64,000 nt of DNA. Origin: Chlorobiota bacterium. Lineage in GTDB: Bacteria > Bacteroidota > Ignavibacteria > Kapaibacteriales > UBA961. This document shows, in pieces, positions 37,984 through 46,905 of the stretch (position 1 is the stretch's first letter; every line of letters starts with the position of its first letter). The notes under the pieces are model-generated. The model was given only the letters and a program-made list of their open reading frames with translations. It was not told the DNA's origin and made no database searches. The DNA lies in assembly GCA_014191195.1 (NCBI GenBank), contig BJGZ01000007.1:1-64000 (forward strand), read 5' to 3'. The translations under genes were made by a program, and so were the position numbers.

Positions 37984-40900
37984 GTTTAATAAACATCAAT
38001 CTAGATTGCAAACCTGATATATATTCTATATGTAGAATATATATTCCATTAGATAAAAAATCTACCGGAATAGGTTGATTAGCTAAGCCTTTCCACAGTG
38101 ATTTACCCTGTAAAGATACGATCTCAGCTTTGAGAGCATGGGGATGAGATATATTCAAAATATTGTGTACTGGATGCGGATAAATAGTAGGAATTTCCTC
38201 TGTGGAGACATCTACAATATTAGTTCCTGAAAGCTTTCTAAAATTCAACTGAATCGTTTTTGTCCAATCACTCCATCCTGCCTTGCTAGAAGCCCTTGCT
38301 TGCATATACCAAATAGTATCTTTTCCAGGTACAAATGAGGGTAAATTACATGAATATGCAGTTGGCAATGAAATAGTATCTGCTTTAGGATTAAATGATG
38401 AAAAAATAGAAAATCTAACTTGAGATTCGTTTACTAAAGCCGATGGAATAGCATTCCAGCTAATTGTTAAAGAGGGTGAATCGGGATCTTTCCAGGTAAT
38501 AATCGTATCATTTTTGGGTTGTAATAAAGTGATTGTAGGAATTGGATCATCAGTTTTTCTAAATGTAAGTTTACTTGTTTTTGTCCAATTACTCCATCCA
38601 ATAGCATTTTGTACCCTAATTTGCATATACCAAACCGAATCAGATCCAGGCACAAATTGAGGTGCATTCATAGAAAATGCAGTACTATTTACAGTATCAG
38701 CTTTTGGTGTAAAATTAGCCGAAGTAGAAAATCTAATGTGAGAATTTTTTATTGATTGAAGAGGCGAACCTGTCCATCGAATAGTGATATTTGGCGGATT
38801 TGTATCATATAAAATAACTGTATCAGACATAGGGCTTATTATTGTAGCTATAGGAAGAGCTGGCGAAGCACTAGTTCCAACTCTTAAGCCATTACCAAAG
38901 CTAGTAATCCAAACTTCCTGTGGTTTAAATGGATTAAAGAAAACTCTCTCTGGTTGTCTGAAAGGATAATTTGTTAACTCTTTACATGTAGGTATGTCTT
39001 TTTGTAAATCAGCAGTATACCATAAACCATCAGATTCCGTAGTAATGTACATTTCATTTTCATTTAATGGATGTATAGTACAAGAACTTACACGATTAGT
39101 ATTTTGAGCTTTAGATGGAAGCTCTAGAATTTTAGTCCAAGAATTCCCTCGATTTTTTGTTCTATATAAGCCTCCTAAACCATTTGCCGCGCCACCCCAA
39201 CCACTCCAAACGCATGCATACCATGTATTTTGTGATATATCATGAGGATCAATTACAATATCTTTTGTCCAATATTTCATATCATTAGAAGACTTATCAA
39301 TCCAGGTTTTTCCCTTATCAGAAGAATAAAACACACCTGAACTTGCTGTAAAAGAAGTTCCAACTCTTCTTGCAGAATACGACACAACTAATGATCCATC
39401 TAATAAAGAACGAATGATAAATGGATGGCCTTCTGTACGAGTAGGTATAGTAAGTTTTGTCCAGCTGCCTCCATTTTTGATATCATTATTAACATAAATC
39501 CCACCATTTGTGCTATGCACTACAGCTGCATACATTGTATTTGAATCTGTAGCATCAAAAGCAATCCACGATACTATATGATTCATATTCCATTTATCAG
39601 ACCAAGTTGCACCATTATCGGTAGATATAATTATGCTTCCTTTACCATTATCAATTCTTGAATCAGCTAAATATGTACTTTGATATAAATCATGAACTGT
39701 TGAGGTTGCAGCATAGATAGTAGACCCTTTTTGTAGATAAGAATAAATAGTATTAAAAGAGAAATTGTTGAAAATATGTTGCCAACTTGTTCCATTATCA
39801 GTTGATCTTATCCCTTTTATATCTGTATTTCCACATAAAATCGAAGATTCTTTAGGCCAAATCAAAGACCAAGCAGCTGTGTTTTCTAATCCATTGGATT
39901 GATAAAATTTTTGTTTTGGTATTGTTTGCCCAGCCATGTTCATATCCGCTTGGCGTACATATGCCTGTTTCCAATTATTACCACCATCAGTACTAGTATG
40001 TACAAAACCTAAATCAGACATAACAAGCATATTGGGATTATTAGCAGATACTGCAAATCCAAGTGCATATTCGCCATAAGACCAATCTCTATCACCACCA
40101 AAGCCACTCCAACCAGTACTGATATTATTATTATTTGGGGTTTGAAAAATTGATGTAAATGTATTGCCGCCATTTACGGACTTAATAATTGAAGGATTAT
40201 TTAAAGCATTACCGCCAGCTAAATATATTTTATCAGGATCATTCAAAGACATTTTACAGAAAAAGGGTTGCATTCCAAAAGGAATAGCCGTCTTTTTTGA
40301 ATTCCATTTTCCTGGAATACCATTAATTATATCTAAAGTATAAAAATTGTCAAAGCCAGCATATTCTGCACCTGTCATACCTGGGAATATATCTGCAATA
40401 GTTCGTGTAATACATGCTAGCCTATAATTGCTATTTCTTGTACCATAAGCGAAAGAAACAATCCCAACACCATCAGGAAATATATAATCTGGATCTTTTT
40501 CGAATGTTAATCCATTATCGAAAGAAGAATATACTCCACCTTGAGTAACAATAAAGATAATATCAGAATCCCATAATGCTCCAGCTATATAACAACCATC
40601 TGCATTTAACGATTCTTCAGAAAATATATATTCCCAATTAGCACCTCCATCTGTAGAAAAATATACATCTGTGTAATCTGTCATAAAAAGCCTGGTGGTA
40701 GAAGATGGATCTGCAAATAAATAATAAGCAGAACCGCTTGTTGGATCTGAAATAGGATTCCAACTTCTACCTGCATCTGTTGTTTTAACAGGAACGGTAT
40801 AATCACCTTGTTTACTTAGGGTATACATTATTTGTGGACTAGATGTATATGCTATATGCCCAGAATAATTTCCTCCACCCAAGGTTTTATATGGATAAGT

Positions 40901-41107
40901 TGTCCAACTATTCCCAAAATCTGTGCTTTTAAACATTTGAGACATATCACAAGCAATGTGAATTGTCTTTTGATCAAATGGAGAAATACTTGTAGCAAAC
41001 ATTGCTCCACCACCACCGATACCACGGGAATCCCATATATTCGGTTGAGCAATAGATATTAGAGTTGAACTAACTATAAAAAGAAGAAAAAGTACATGTT
41101 TCATCAT
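37970..41107 (-). CDS. Secreted Asp-box beta-propeller protein with type IX sorting domain
   Basis: A signal peptide (to SIAQ, about residue 21) is followed by about 720 residues with ten or so Asp boxes (STDFGNSW, TTDAGRSW, STDGGANW, STDGGNNW, STDNGTSW, SSDKGKTW, TKNRGNSW). This gives a two-propeller architecture like xyloglucanase/sialidase-type exo-acting proteins. Two homologous fibronectin-like modules of about 100 residues follow, each with FVPG, IWYMQ or VWYMQ, and W(S)NWTKT-type blocks. The last 70 residues (YPHPVHNILNISHP, VSLQGKSLWKG, LSNGIYILHIEY) are a Por-type secretion sorting domain. A carbohydrate-active role is possible, but catalytic residues were not identified. Confidence 0.85.
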   Translation of the reverse strand: MMKHVLFLLFIVSSTLISIAQPNIWDSRGIGGGGAMFATSISPFDQKTIHIACDMSQMFKSTDFGNSWTTYPYKTLGGGNYSGHIAYTSSPQIMYTLSKQGDYTVPVKTTDAGRSWNPISDPTSGSAYYLFADPSSTTRLFMTDYTDVYFSTDGGANWEYIFSEESLNADGCYIAGALWDSDIIFIVTQGGVYSSFDNGLTFEKDPDYIFPDGVGIVSFAYGTRNSNYRLACITRTIADIFPGMTGAEYAGFDNFYTLDIINGIPGKWNSKKTAIPFGMQPFFCKMSLNDPDKIYLAGGNALNNPSIIKSVNGGNTFTSIFQTPNNNNISTGWSGFGGDRDWSYGEYALGFAVSANNPNMLVMSDLGFVHTSTDGGNNWKQAYVRQADMNMAGQTIPKQKFYQSNGLENTAAWSLIWPKESSILCGNTDIKGIRSTDNGTSWQHIFNNFSFNTIYSYLQKGSTIYAATSTVHDLYQSTYLADSRIDNGKGSIIISTDNGATWSDKWNMNHIVSWIAFDATDSNTMYAAVVHSTNGGIYVNNDIKNGGSWTKLTIPTRTEGHPFIIRSLLDGSLVVSYSARRVGTSFTASSGVFYSSDKGKTWIDKSSNDMKYWTKDIVIDPHDISQNTWYACVWSGWGGAANGLGGLYRTKNRGNSWTKILELPSKAQNTNRVSSCTIHPLNENEMYITTESDGLWYTADLQKDIPTCKELTNYPFRQPERVFFNPFKPQEVWITSFGNGLRVGTSASPALPIATIISPMSDTVILYDTNPPNITIRWTGSPLQSIKNSHIRFSTSANFTPKADTVNSTAFSMNAPQFVPGSDSVWYMQIRVQNAIGWSNWTKTSKLTFRKTDDPIPTITLLQPKNDTIITWKDPDSPSLTISWNAIPSALVNESQVRFSIFSSFNPKADTISLPTAYSCNLPSFVPGKDTIWYMQARASSKAGWSDWTKTIQLNFRKLSGTNIVDVSTEEIPTIYPHPVHNILNISHPHALKAEIVSLQGKSLWKGLANQPIPVDFLSNGIYILHIEYISGLQSRLMFIKQPSH

Positions 41108-41217
41108 GGGAATTATCTTATAAAGAATAAAGTTTTAAAAGTTGCTTATTATTGTACTAATAACATTGCAAACTACAATAAGTAACAGTAAAGTATCAAT
41201 TATTTTTAAAGAAAAAA

Positions 41218-42771
41218 ATGCAATACATCATCTATATTTTATCAGTATTTCTACTATGTAATTATAGTAATGCGCAGAATTCTGAGTCTAAAATGACTCC
41301 TCATATTCCTATTCAATTGACAAAACAATCAATCACAGTTCCTACAAAATATGTGAATTCATTTCCTAAAAATGTAACAATTAATTTACCTAGTGAATTT
41401 ACTGCCAAGGTATTCTATGCTGGATCTGAACTTAAGAAACCTCGCTTTTTTGCTTGGAGTCCAGATTCTATTTTACATGTTGCAGATTTAGATGCTGCGT
41501 CAATTTTTGGATTTCCCGACAGGGATAAGGATGGAATTGCTGATACAATTATTACTGTGGCTAAAAATGTTATTGCGCATGATATTAAGTTTTTTAATAA
41601 TGCATTATATGCGGCTCAAGAGCGTTCGGTTTTACGATTAATTGATACCAATAAAGATGGCTTTTATGAAACGAGGTCTACATTTATCGATCAGATCGCA
41701 GAAGGAGCAGCCCAGCCTGGTGGTGGGCATACAACCAGAACAATTTTATTTGATTCTTTACATGATAAAATGTATTTGTCTATTGGTTCACGATGCAATG
41801 TTTGCAGATGGGACACGATTAATAATACAGACTATTTAAGGGCCAGAATTGAACAATGGAATATAGATGGAACAGGAAGAAAAACCTTTGCATATGGCAT
41901 TAGAAATTCAGTAGGTTTAATGCTTAGAGATGGCAAAGTATGGGGAGCAAATAATGGAAGCGATAATCAGGGCAATGAAATACCACCCGAATGGATTGAT
42001 GTGATTAGAGAAAATGGCTTTTACGGTTATCCTTTTGCTCATTCAGATGGAATTTTCTTTCCAATTAATTCCAATTCACCAAATGATTATAAAGCATTAT
42101 TACCATATACCATTCGAGATTCACTATTAGTTGCATCAATGAAACAACCAGCTGCATTAATTCAATCGCATTCAGCCCCAATGGCACTTATTTCAGCACA
42201 AAAAAATATGCCTGAATATTATCGAAATGGAGTATTTGTTGCTTTAAGAGGCTCTTGGAATAGAAATCCCGCCACTGGAGGCAAAGTTATATTTTTAGGA
42301 TTCGATAATGAACAAGATACAGTAGCAAATCTGGTTTCAGACTTTTTATCTGGATTTATGACAGATTCTACAAAATCTTCAAATTGGGGTTGGGCAAGGC
42401 CAGTTGGACTAGAAACAGATGCAAATGGAAATTTGTATATAGGTAGTGATTCTTTCAATAAGTTTATTCTTATCGTGTCACCTAAGTCTCAATCTTCTTC
42501 AGCAGATTATAGTAATAAACCTATACATGACATAATTTCTATCATTGCACAAGATGATAATAAAGTGAAATTAAAATATCATTTGCAGAATACTAAACAG
42601 TGTACAATTACACTTTATGATATAATGGGTAATAGAGTAAAAGAAATTGTAGATGGTACTCTTATGCCATACGATGAAATAGATTTCGATATTGCTTCTA
42701 GAGGTTTCTACTTGATACACATAGTTTCACAAGACGGTATCAACAAAACACTACCAGTGATTGTGCATTAA
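41218..42771 (+). CDS. Sorbosone-dehydrogenase-like six-bladed propeller with sorting domain
   Basis: A signal peptide (to about residue 20, NAQN) is followed by a soluble quinoprotein-type propeller: LPSEFTAKVFYAGSELKKPRFFAW, written here as LPSEFTAKVFYAG and LKKPRFFAW, then HDIKFFNNALYAA and HTTRTILFD. Later come FAYGIRNSVGLML, the calcium-site-like ANNGSDNQGNEIPPEW, and ARPVGLETDANGNLYIGSD. Relatives include L-sorbosone and PQQ-dependent glucose dehydrogenases, but PQQ binding cannot be confirmed. The last 75 residues (ITLYDIMGNRVKEI, IASRGFYLIHI) form a type IX sorting domain, so the protein should be secreted or surface attached. It converges with the PilM-like gene. Confidence 0.85.
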   Translation: MQYIIYILSVFLLCNYSNAQNSESKMTPHIPIQLTKQSITVPTKYVNSFPKNVTINLPSEFTAKVFYAGSELKKPRFFAWSPDSILHVADLDAASIFGFPDRDKDGIADTIITVAKNVIAHDIKFFNNALYAAQERSVLRLIDTNKDGFYETRSTFIDQIAEGAAQPGGGHTTRTILFDSLHDKMYLSIGSRCNVCRWDTINNTDYLRARIEQWNIDGTGRKTFAYGIRNSVGLMLRDGKVWGANNGSDNQGNEIPPEWIDVIRENGFYGYPFAHSDGIFFPINSNSPNDYKALLPYTIRDSLLVASMKQPAALIQSHSAPMALISAQKNMPEYYRNGVFVALRGSWNRNPATGGKVIFLGFDNEQDTVANLVSDFLSGFMTDSTKSSNWGWARPVGLETDANGNLYIGSDSFNKFILIVSPKSQSSSADYSNKPIHDIISIIAQDDNKVKLKYHLQNTKQCTITLYDIMGNRVKEIVDGTLMPYDEIDFDIASRGFYLIHIVSQDGINKTLPVIVH

Positions 42772-42776
42772 AACAC

Positions 42777-43694
42777 TTATAATCGAATACAATCTTTTTC
42801 TTGCAAAGGTGGTAACATTGCTCCTAGAACCGCTGGAAATACATGTGCGGTTTTCCCGCATAATGTAATTGCAGCAACAGTAAGAGTTGGGGCAGGAATA
42901 ATATTTCTAAAAGCATTTAATCGTTTAACAGGTACTGTTACACCCTCAGCAAGAATATCCATGAGCTTCTTTTCTAAACCATTACTATAGAGTAAAGCAA
43001 TATCAGGAGTTGGTATATATTGCGGTAAAATGGATGTCATAACTTTTACTGCAATCGATCCAAAATTTTCTTGAGAAGGAATACCAAAAAGGGAGTAAAA
43101 TGCTAACTGATTGTTATGTATGACACTTACATCCATAAAATTATCTTGAACACCAAAAATAACTGCTGTTTTGTCTGCATATTCTGGATAATTAAATGCA
43201 AATGCAGAATGGGCAGCAAATTGAGAATTTTGAGCATATTCAATTGGCACATTAAAGATAGTTAAGGCTTGATTACACAGCTGTAGATATGCTTGTTCGG
43301 TTAAAATAGCCAATAAATAAGGAGCTGGAACAGAGGGAGTTGAACCAGGAATAATATAAATATCAAAATCAGATAATACAGCATCGGGTAAAGATTGTCT
43401 TATTTCATGTGCCAACATAGCCCTAATCTCATCGGTATTGTCAATTGCTGTAGGTGGTAATTGATAAATAAAAACTTTTTCTATAGGAATACTAAAACGG
43501 CATTCCTGAATCATACTAGAAAAAGGAGCAAATTCCTTTTTTAATACAGAAGCAATCGCTTGAATATCTTCTGGTTTTTGAAGTATCTGAGGGAAAATTC
43601 CTATATGCAATACTTCAATTCCTTGGGCATTCTGTGAAAAGATTGCAGCATATGTTCTGTCAATACCAAAATAGACGGCCAAAGTAGTTTTCAT
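42777..43694 (-). CDS. PilM-like ASKHA-fold protein
   Basis: This 305-residue protein has the layout of the PilM/FtsA-type actin-like fold. YFGIDRTYAAIFSQ opens as phosphate-1 strand pair. EIRAMLAHEIRQSLPDAVLSDFDIY is the domain-1C-like segment typical of PilM. PIEYAQNSQFAAHSAFAFNYP and KTAVIFGVQDNFMDVSVIHN mark the second half. The canonical ATP-binding glycines are weak, so nucleotide binding is doubtful. No PilN/PilO/PilQ or other pilus genes are adjacent; it is the last gene of an operon with an APC permease (21 bases upstream), a thioesterase and a YbdK-type ligase. Assignment rests on pattern, not on a strong signature. Confidence 0.6.
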   Translation of the reverse strand: MKTTLAVYFGIDRTYAAIFSQNAQGIEVLHIGIFPQILQKPEDIQAIASVLKKEFAPFSSMIQECRFSIPIEKVFIYQLPPTAIDNTDEIRAMLAHEIRQSLPDAVLSDFDIYIIPGSTPSVPAPYLLAILTEQAYLQLCNQALTIFNVPIEYAQNSQFAAHSAFAFNYPEYADKTAVIFGVQDNFMDVSVIHNNQLAFYSLFGIPSQENFGSIAVKVMTSILPQYIPTPDIALLYSNGLEKKLMDILAEGVTVPVKRLNAFRNIIPAPTLTVAAITLCGKTAHVFPAVLGAMLPPLQEKDCIRL

Positions 43695-43715
43695 AGAAGT
43701 TCTTTTGATGAATAA

Positions 43716-45191
43716 TCAATTAACCGTTTTATTGCGTTGAAAATACATATAGAATGGAATTCCAAGGGCAACAAGGAATAATCCAAACACAGAATTAATA
43801 ACAGGATTTATACCTTTATTATACATGTCAATATCATTATAAACTGTATAGACAACAAATACAAATGCAAAAAGAGTAAAAATTGCTGGGATAAATGGAT
43901 AACCCCATACTTTATATGGTCTTGGAGCATCAGGCATTTTTTTTCGTAAAATAAAAATTCCAAATGCACCAAGGGCATAAAAAATCCATGAAACAAATAT
44001 TAACATATCAGTTAATGTATCAAAAGTTCCACTAAATACTAATATGCTGCTCCAAATACCTTGAACAATTAATGCATTTGCAGGTGTTTTAAATGTAGGA
44101 TGAATCTTTCCTAAAGAAGGAAAAAATAGTCCTTGTTTGCTCATTGCATAATATACTCTACTACTTACCAATATTGTACCATTAGAGGTACCAAATGTGG
44201 AAATCATAATTGCTATTGCAACAAAGCCGGTTGCTAAATATGCTAATGAAGGATTTAATGAAGTAATGATCAATTTAGTAATATCTACAGCTACTAATTG
44301 AGATGAGGCCATAGATTGTACAGGCATGATATATAGATAAGCTACATTTATAAGAACATATACAGTGATGATTATCATCATGCCAGTAAATAAAGCTTTA
44401 GGAATATTTTTAGAGGGATTTTTTACCTCGCCTGCTATATATGTAATATTATTCCAGCCATCATAAGCCCAAAAAGCTCCAGATAATGCCATCACGATAG
44501 CACTTAATAAGTCCCATCCCTGTGGAATTGCAGAACTACCATTTGTATTAATACTGTCTGTGGAAAAATTAGCAAAGCTTCCATTTCCTATTGCAAAAGC
44601 ACATAAGACAATGAATCCTAATGCAGCAACTTTTAATGTGGTAAATACAAGCTGAACCTTGCCTCCAAGAGCTACGCCACGGTAATTGATTGCGGTTAAC
44701 AATAAGATGATAATAGCTGTAAGTATCTTAACTCCAAAGTCTTGTAATGGATGGATTGCTCCAATCAAGGGTATAAATATACTAAAAGCTTCTGTTTGAG
44801 ATGATAAATGGGGCAGAGGAAAAAGCGCATTAACAGAATCAGAAAAAATATAGGTTATCGATGCTATCGAAGCAGTTTGCACAACGCTAAACATAGACCA
44901 ACCATATAAATAGGCTATGAAATCCCCATACATTTTTTGAAAGAAAACATATTGTCCCCCAGTTTCTGATATCATTCCTGCAACTTCGGCATTGGTTAAT
45001 GCACCAAATAATGTTAAAACTCCAGCTAATACCCAAACGCCCAATAATAATTCTGGAGATCCTAGCTGAAGAGCCATGATAGCTGGTTTTTTAAAAATAC
45101 CGCTACCAATTACTCCTCCAACAACGATTGATATAGTAGTTATTAATCCTAAAGTAGGAAGAAATTCTTTTTGAGTAGATGTTGAGCTCAT
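43716..45191 (-). CDS. APC-family amino-acid permease
   Basis: This is an inner-membrane secondary transporter of 491 residues with about 12 hydrophobic helices. The family signature in helix 1, GGVIGSGIFKKPAIM, holds the unwound substrate-binding GSG. Further family blocks are EVAGMISETGGQYVFFQKMYG, FWAYDGWNNITYIAGEVKNP and SRVYYAMSKQG. The pattern is that of the LAT/AAT-like amino-acid transporters; the substrate is unknown. ATG 45191 is chosen because it gives MSSTSTQKEF and overlaps the preceding stop by four bases (ATGA); a longer frame from 45284 would overlap the thioesterase gene by 97 bases. Confidence 0.9.
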   Translation of the reverse strand: MSSTSTQKEFLPTLGLITTISIVVGGVIGSGIFKKPAIMALQLGSPELLLGVWVLAGVLTLFGALTNAEVAGMISETGGQYVFFQKMYGDFIAYLYGWSMFSVVQTASIASITYIFSDSVNALFPLPHLSSQTEAFSIFIPLIGAIHPLQDFGVKILTAIIILLLTAINYRGVALGGKVQLVFTTLKVAALGFIVLCAFAIGNGSFANFSTDSINTNGSSAIPQGWDLLSAIVMALSGAFWAYDGWNNITYIAGEVKNPSKNIPKALFTGMMIIITVYVLINVAYLYIMPVQSMASSQLVAVDITKLIITSLNPSLAYLATGFVAIAIMISTFGTSNGTILVSSRVYYAMSKQGLFFPSLGKIHPTFKTPANALIVQGIWSSILVFSGTFDTLTDMLIFVSWIFYALGAFGIFILRKKMPDAPRPYKVWGYPFIPAIFTLFAFVFVVYTVYNDIDMYNKGINPVINSVFGLFLVALGIPFYMYFQRNKTVN

Positions 45192-45631
45192 AATGTGGGT
45201 TGGATAATTGCCATAGTTGTAGTTGCATGTGCTATTAATTGTTCTATGCCATCGTGATCTGTACAATAAACATGTGCTTCGCAAAAATGGAAAGATTTTC
45301 CAGCTTTAAGCACTTTTCCGATACACCTTAGCTTGGTTCCAAGGCCTTTTCTAAAATAACTTATCTTAATTTCAGCTGTTACTGTATGTTCATTATGTGC
45401 TACAAGTGTAAAGCCAGCAAATCCAGCGGCAATATCAGCAATCGTAGCAATAACACCGCCATGAACCAATCCTATTTGTTGCTGATGCATTCTTTCTAAA
45501 GAAATTTCTGCTTCAACATATCCAGGTTCAATAACTGTTAGAGTGCATCCAATTGCTTTCATAAATTCCTGTCTTTGCAGATGGTTTACTATCGTATGCT
45601 TAAAATCAGGATTCTTAGGAATTAATGCCAT
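45188..45631 (-). CDS. PaaI-family hotdog-fold thioesterase
   Basis: The hotdog core is visible as IGLVHGGVIATIADIAAGFAGFT, cited here in two parts as IGLVHGGVIATIAD and IAAGFAGFTLV, with the HGG motif of the PaaI/YigI group. It is followed by TAEIKISYFRKGLGTKLRCIG. Such enzymes hydrolyse acyl-CoA thioesters. A length of 147 residues is typical. The stop overlaps the APC permease start by four bases, and the ligase gene ends 13 bases upstream, so all three are probably translated from one mRNA. Confidence 0.88.
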   Translation of the reverse strand: MALIPKNPDFKHTIVNHLQRQEFMKAIGCTLTVIEPGYVEAEISLERMHQQQIGLVHGGVIATIADIAAGFAGFTLVAHNEHTVTAEIKISYFRKGLGTKLRCIGKVLKAGKSFHFCEAHVYCTDHDGIEQLIAHATTTMAIIQPTL

Positions 45632-45644
45632 AAAGTATATAATA

Positions 45645-46838
45645 TTATTGGAAGTCTTTTAAATAAGAACCTACATCTTCATGTAAACCATGTGTACTTT
45701 CTTTGTGAATATATGCTACAACTTCTTCAAATTTACCAGATTCATTATATATCTTTAATTGCCTATCTGCACCAGAACCATTTTCTAAAATCTGATGTAT
45801 ATAGTTTAACTCTTCTCTCGATCCTAAATCATCAACTACATCATCAACAAATTCTAATAATTCTCGTATTAAATCTTTAGTTGGGATTTCTTTTTCTTTG
45901 CCAAAATCAATCATTTTACCTTCTAAACCATATCGCACTGCTCGCCACTTATTTTCCATTATTAATGCTCTAGAATAATTTCTAAAGCTTAAATTTTTGG
46001 TATATAATGTATAAAGTTTTTTTGCTAATGCTTGGCATAAAGCAGCAATTGCAATTGTTTCTTCAATACGCATGGGAATATCACAAATCCTAATTTCTAA
46101 AGTTGGAAAATTAGGATGTGGCCTTATATCCCACCAAATTTTCTTTGCATTATCTATACAACCTGTTCTGATTAATAAATCAACATATGCTTGATATTCA
46201 GCATAGCTGGTAAATTCATCTGGTAAATTGGTTCTAGGAAAATTCTCGAATACTTTTGATCTATATGATTTTAAACCTGTATTGTGTCCCATCCAAAAAG
46301 GAGAATTAGCAGAAATAGCTAAAATATGAGGCAAAAAATATCTCATTTCATTCATAATCTGAATCTGTAATTCTCTGTCTTCTATACCTATATGTATATG
46401 CATACCAAAAATAAGTAATGACCTGGCCAACATTTGCATATCCTGAACAAGTACTTTATAGCGCTCATCTGGATAGATTTCTTGTTCTTCCCATAATGCA
46501 AATGGATGTGTGCTTGCTGCTCCTAGTATAAGACCATTCTGACGGCATAAACCCCAAATCACAGAGCGCATTTTGGTTAATTCTACCTTTGCTTGTTTGA
46601 TGTTTGTACATACTTTTGTACCAATCTCAAGCATAGATCCATGCATTTCAGGTTTTACATGCTCATGTAATAACAATTGACTTTTCTGAAGTAAACCAAC
46701 ATCTATATGAGATTTTAAGTCAAATGTTAGTGGATCTATCACCATATATTCTTCTTCAATTCCTACAGTAAAAGAAGGAGGAATTCTAGCTTCAATTCCT
46801 GGAATTATTATTCCTTTTGCATTCGATTCTATACTCAT
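45645..46838 (-). CDS. YbdK-type carboxylate-amine ligase (GCS2 family)
   Basis: The GCS2/YbdK family makes gamma-glutamyl-type amide bonds with ATP. TVGIEEEYMVIDPLTFDL near residue 24 holds the metal/ATP-binding glutamates. MHIHIGIEDRE, FWMGHNTGLKSYRS, WWDIRPHPNFPTLEIRICD and ENKWRAVRYGLEGKMID are all characteristic. The length of 397 residues is normal. YbdK itself shows weak glutamate-cysteine ligase activity; the natural substrate in this organism is unknown. It begins an ordered set with a thioesterase, an amino-acid permease and a PilM-like protein. Confidence 0.92.
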   Translation of the reverse strand: MSIESNAKGIIIPGIEARIPPSFTVGIEEEYMVIDPLTFDLKSHIDVGLLQKSQLLLHEHVKPEMHGSMLEIGTKVCTNIKQAKVELTKMRSVIWGLCRQNGLILGAASTHPFALWEEQEIYPDERYKVLVQDMQMLARSLLIFGMHIHIGIEDRELQIQIMNEMRYFLPHILAISANSPFWMGHNTGLKSYRSKVFENFPRTNLPDEFTSYAEYQAYVDLLIRTGCIDNAKKIWWDIRPHPNFPTLEIRICDIPMRIEETIAIAALCQALAKKLYTLYTKNLSFRNYSRALIMENKWRAVRYGLEGKMIDFGKEKEIPTKDLIRELLEFVDDVVDDLGSREELNYIHQILENGSGADRQLKIYNESGKFEEVVAYIHKESTHGLHEDVGSYLKDFQ

Positions 46839-46905
46839 TGTATGTTTTATGATATATGTAGAAGTGTAATTGCTACTTTGTAAAATACGAAGATTACTTA
46901 ATTAT

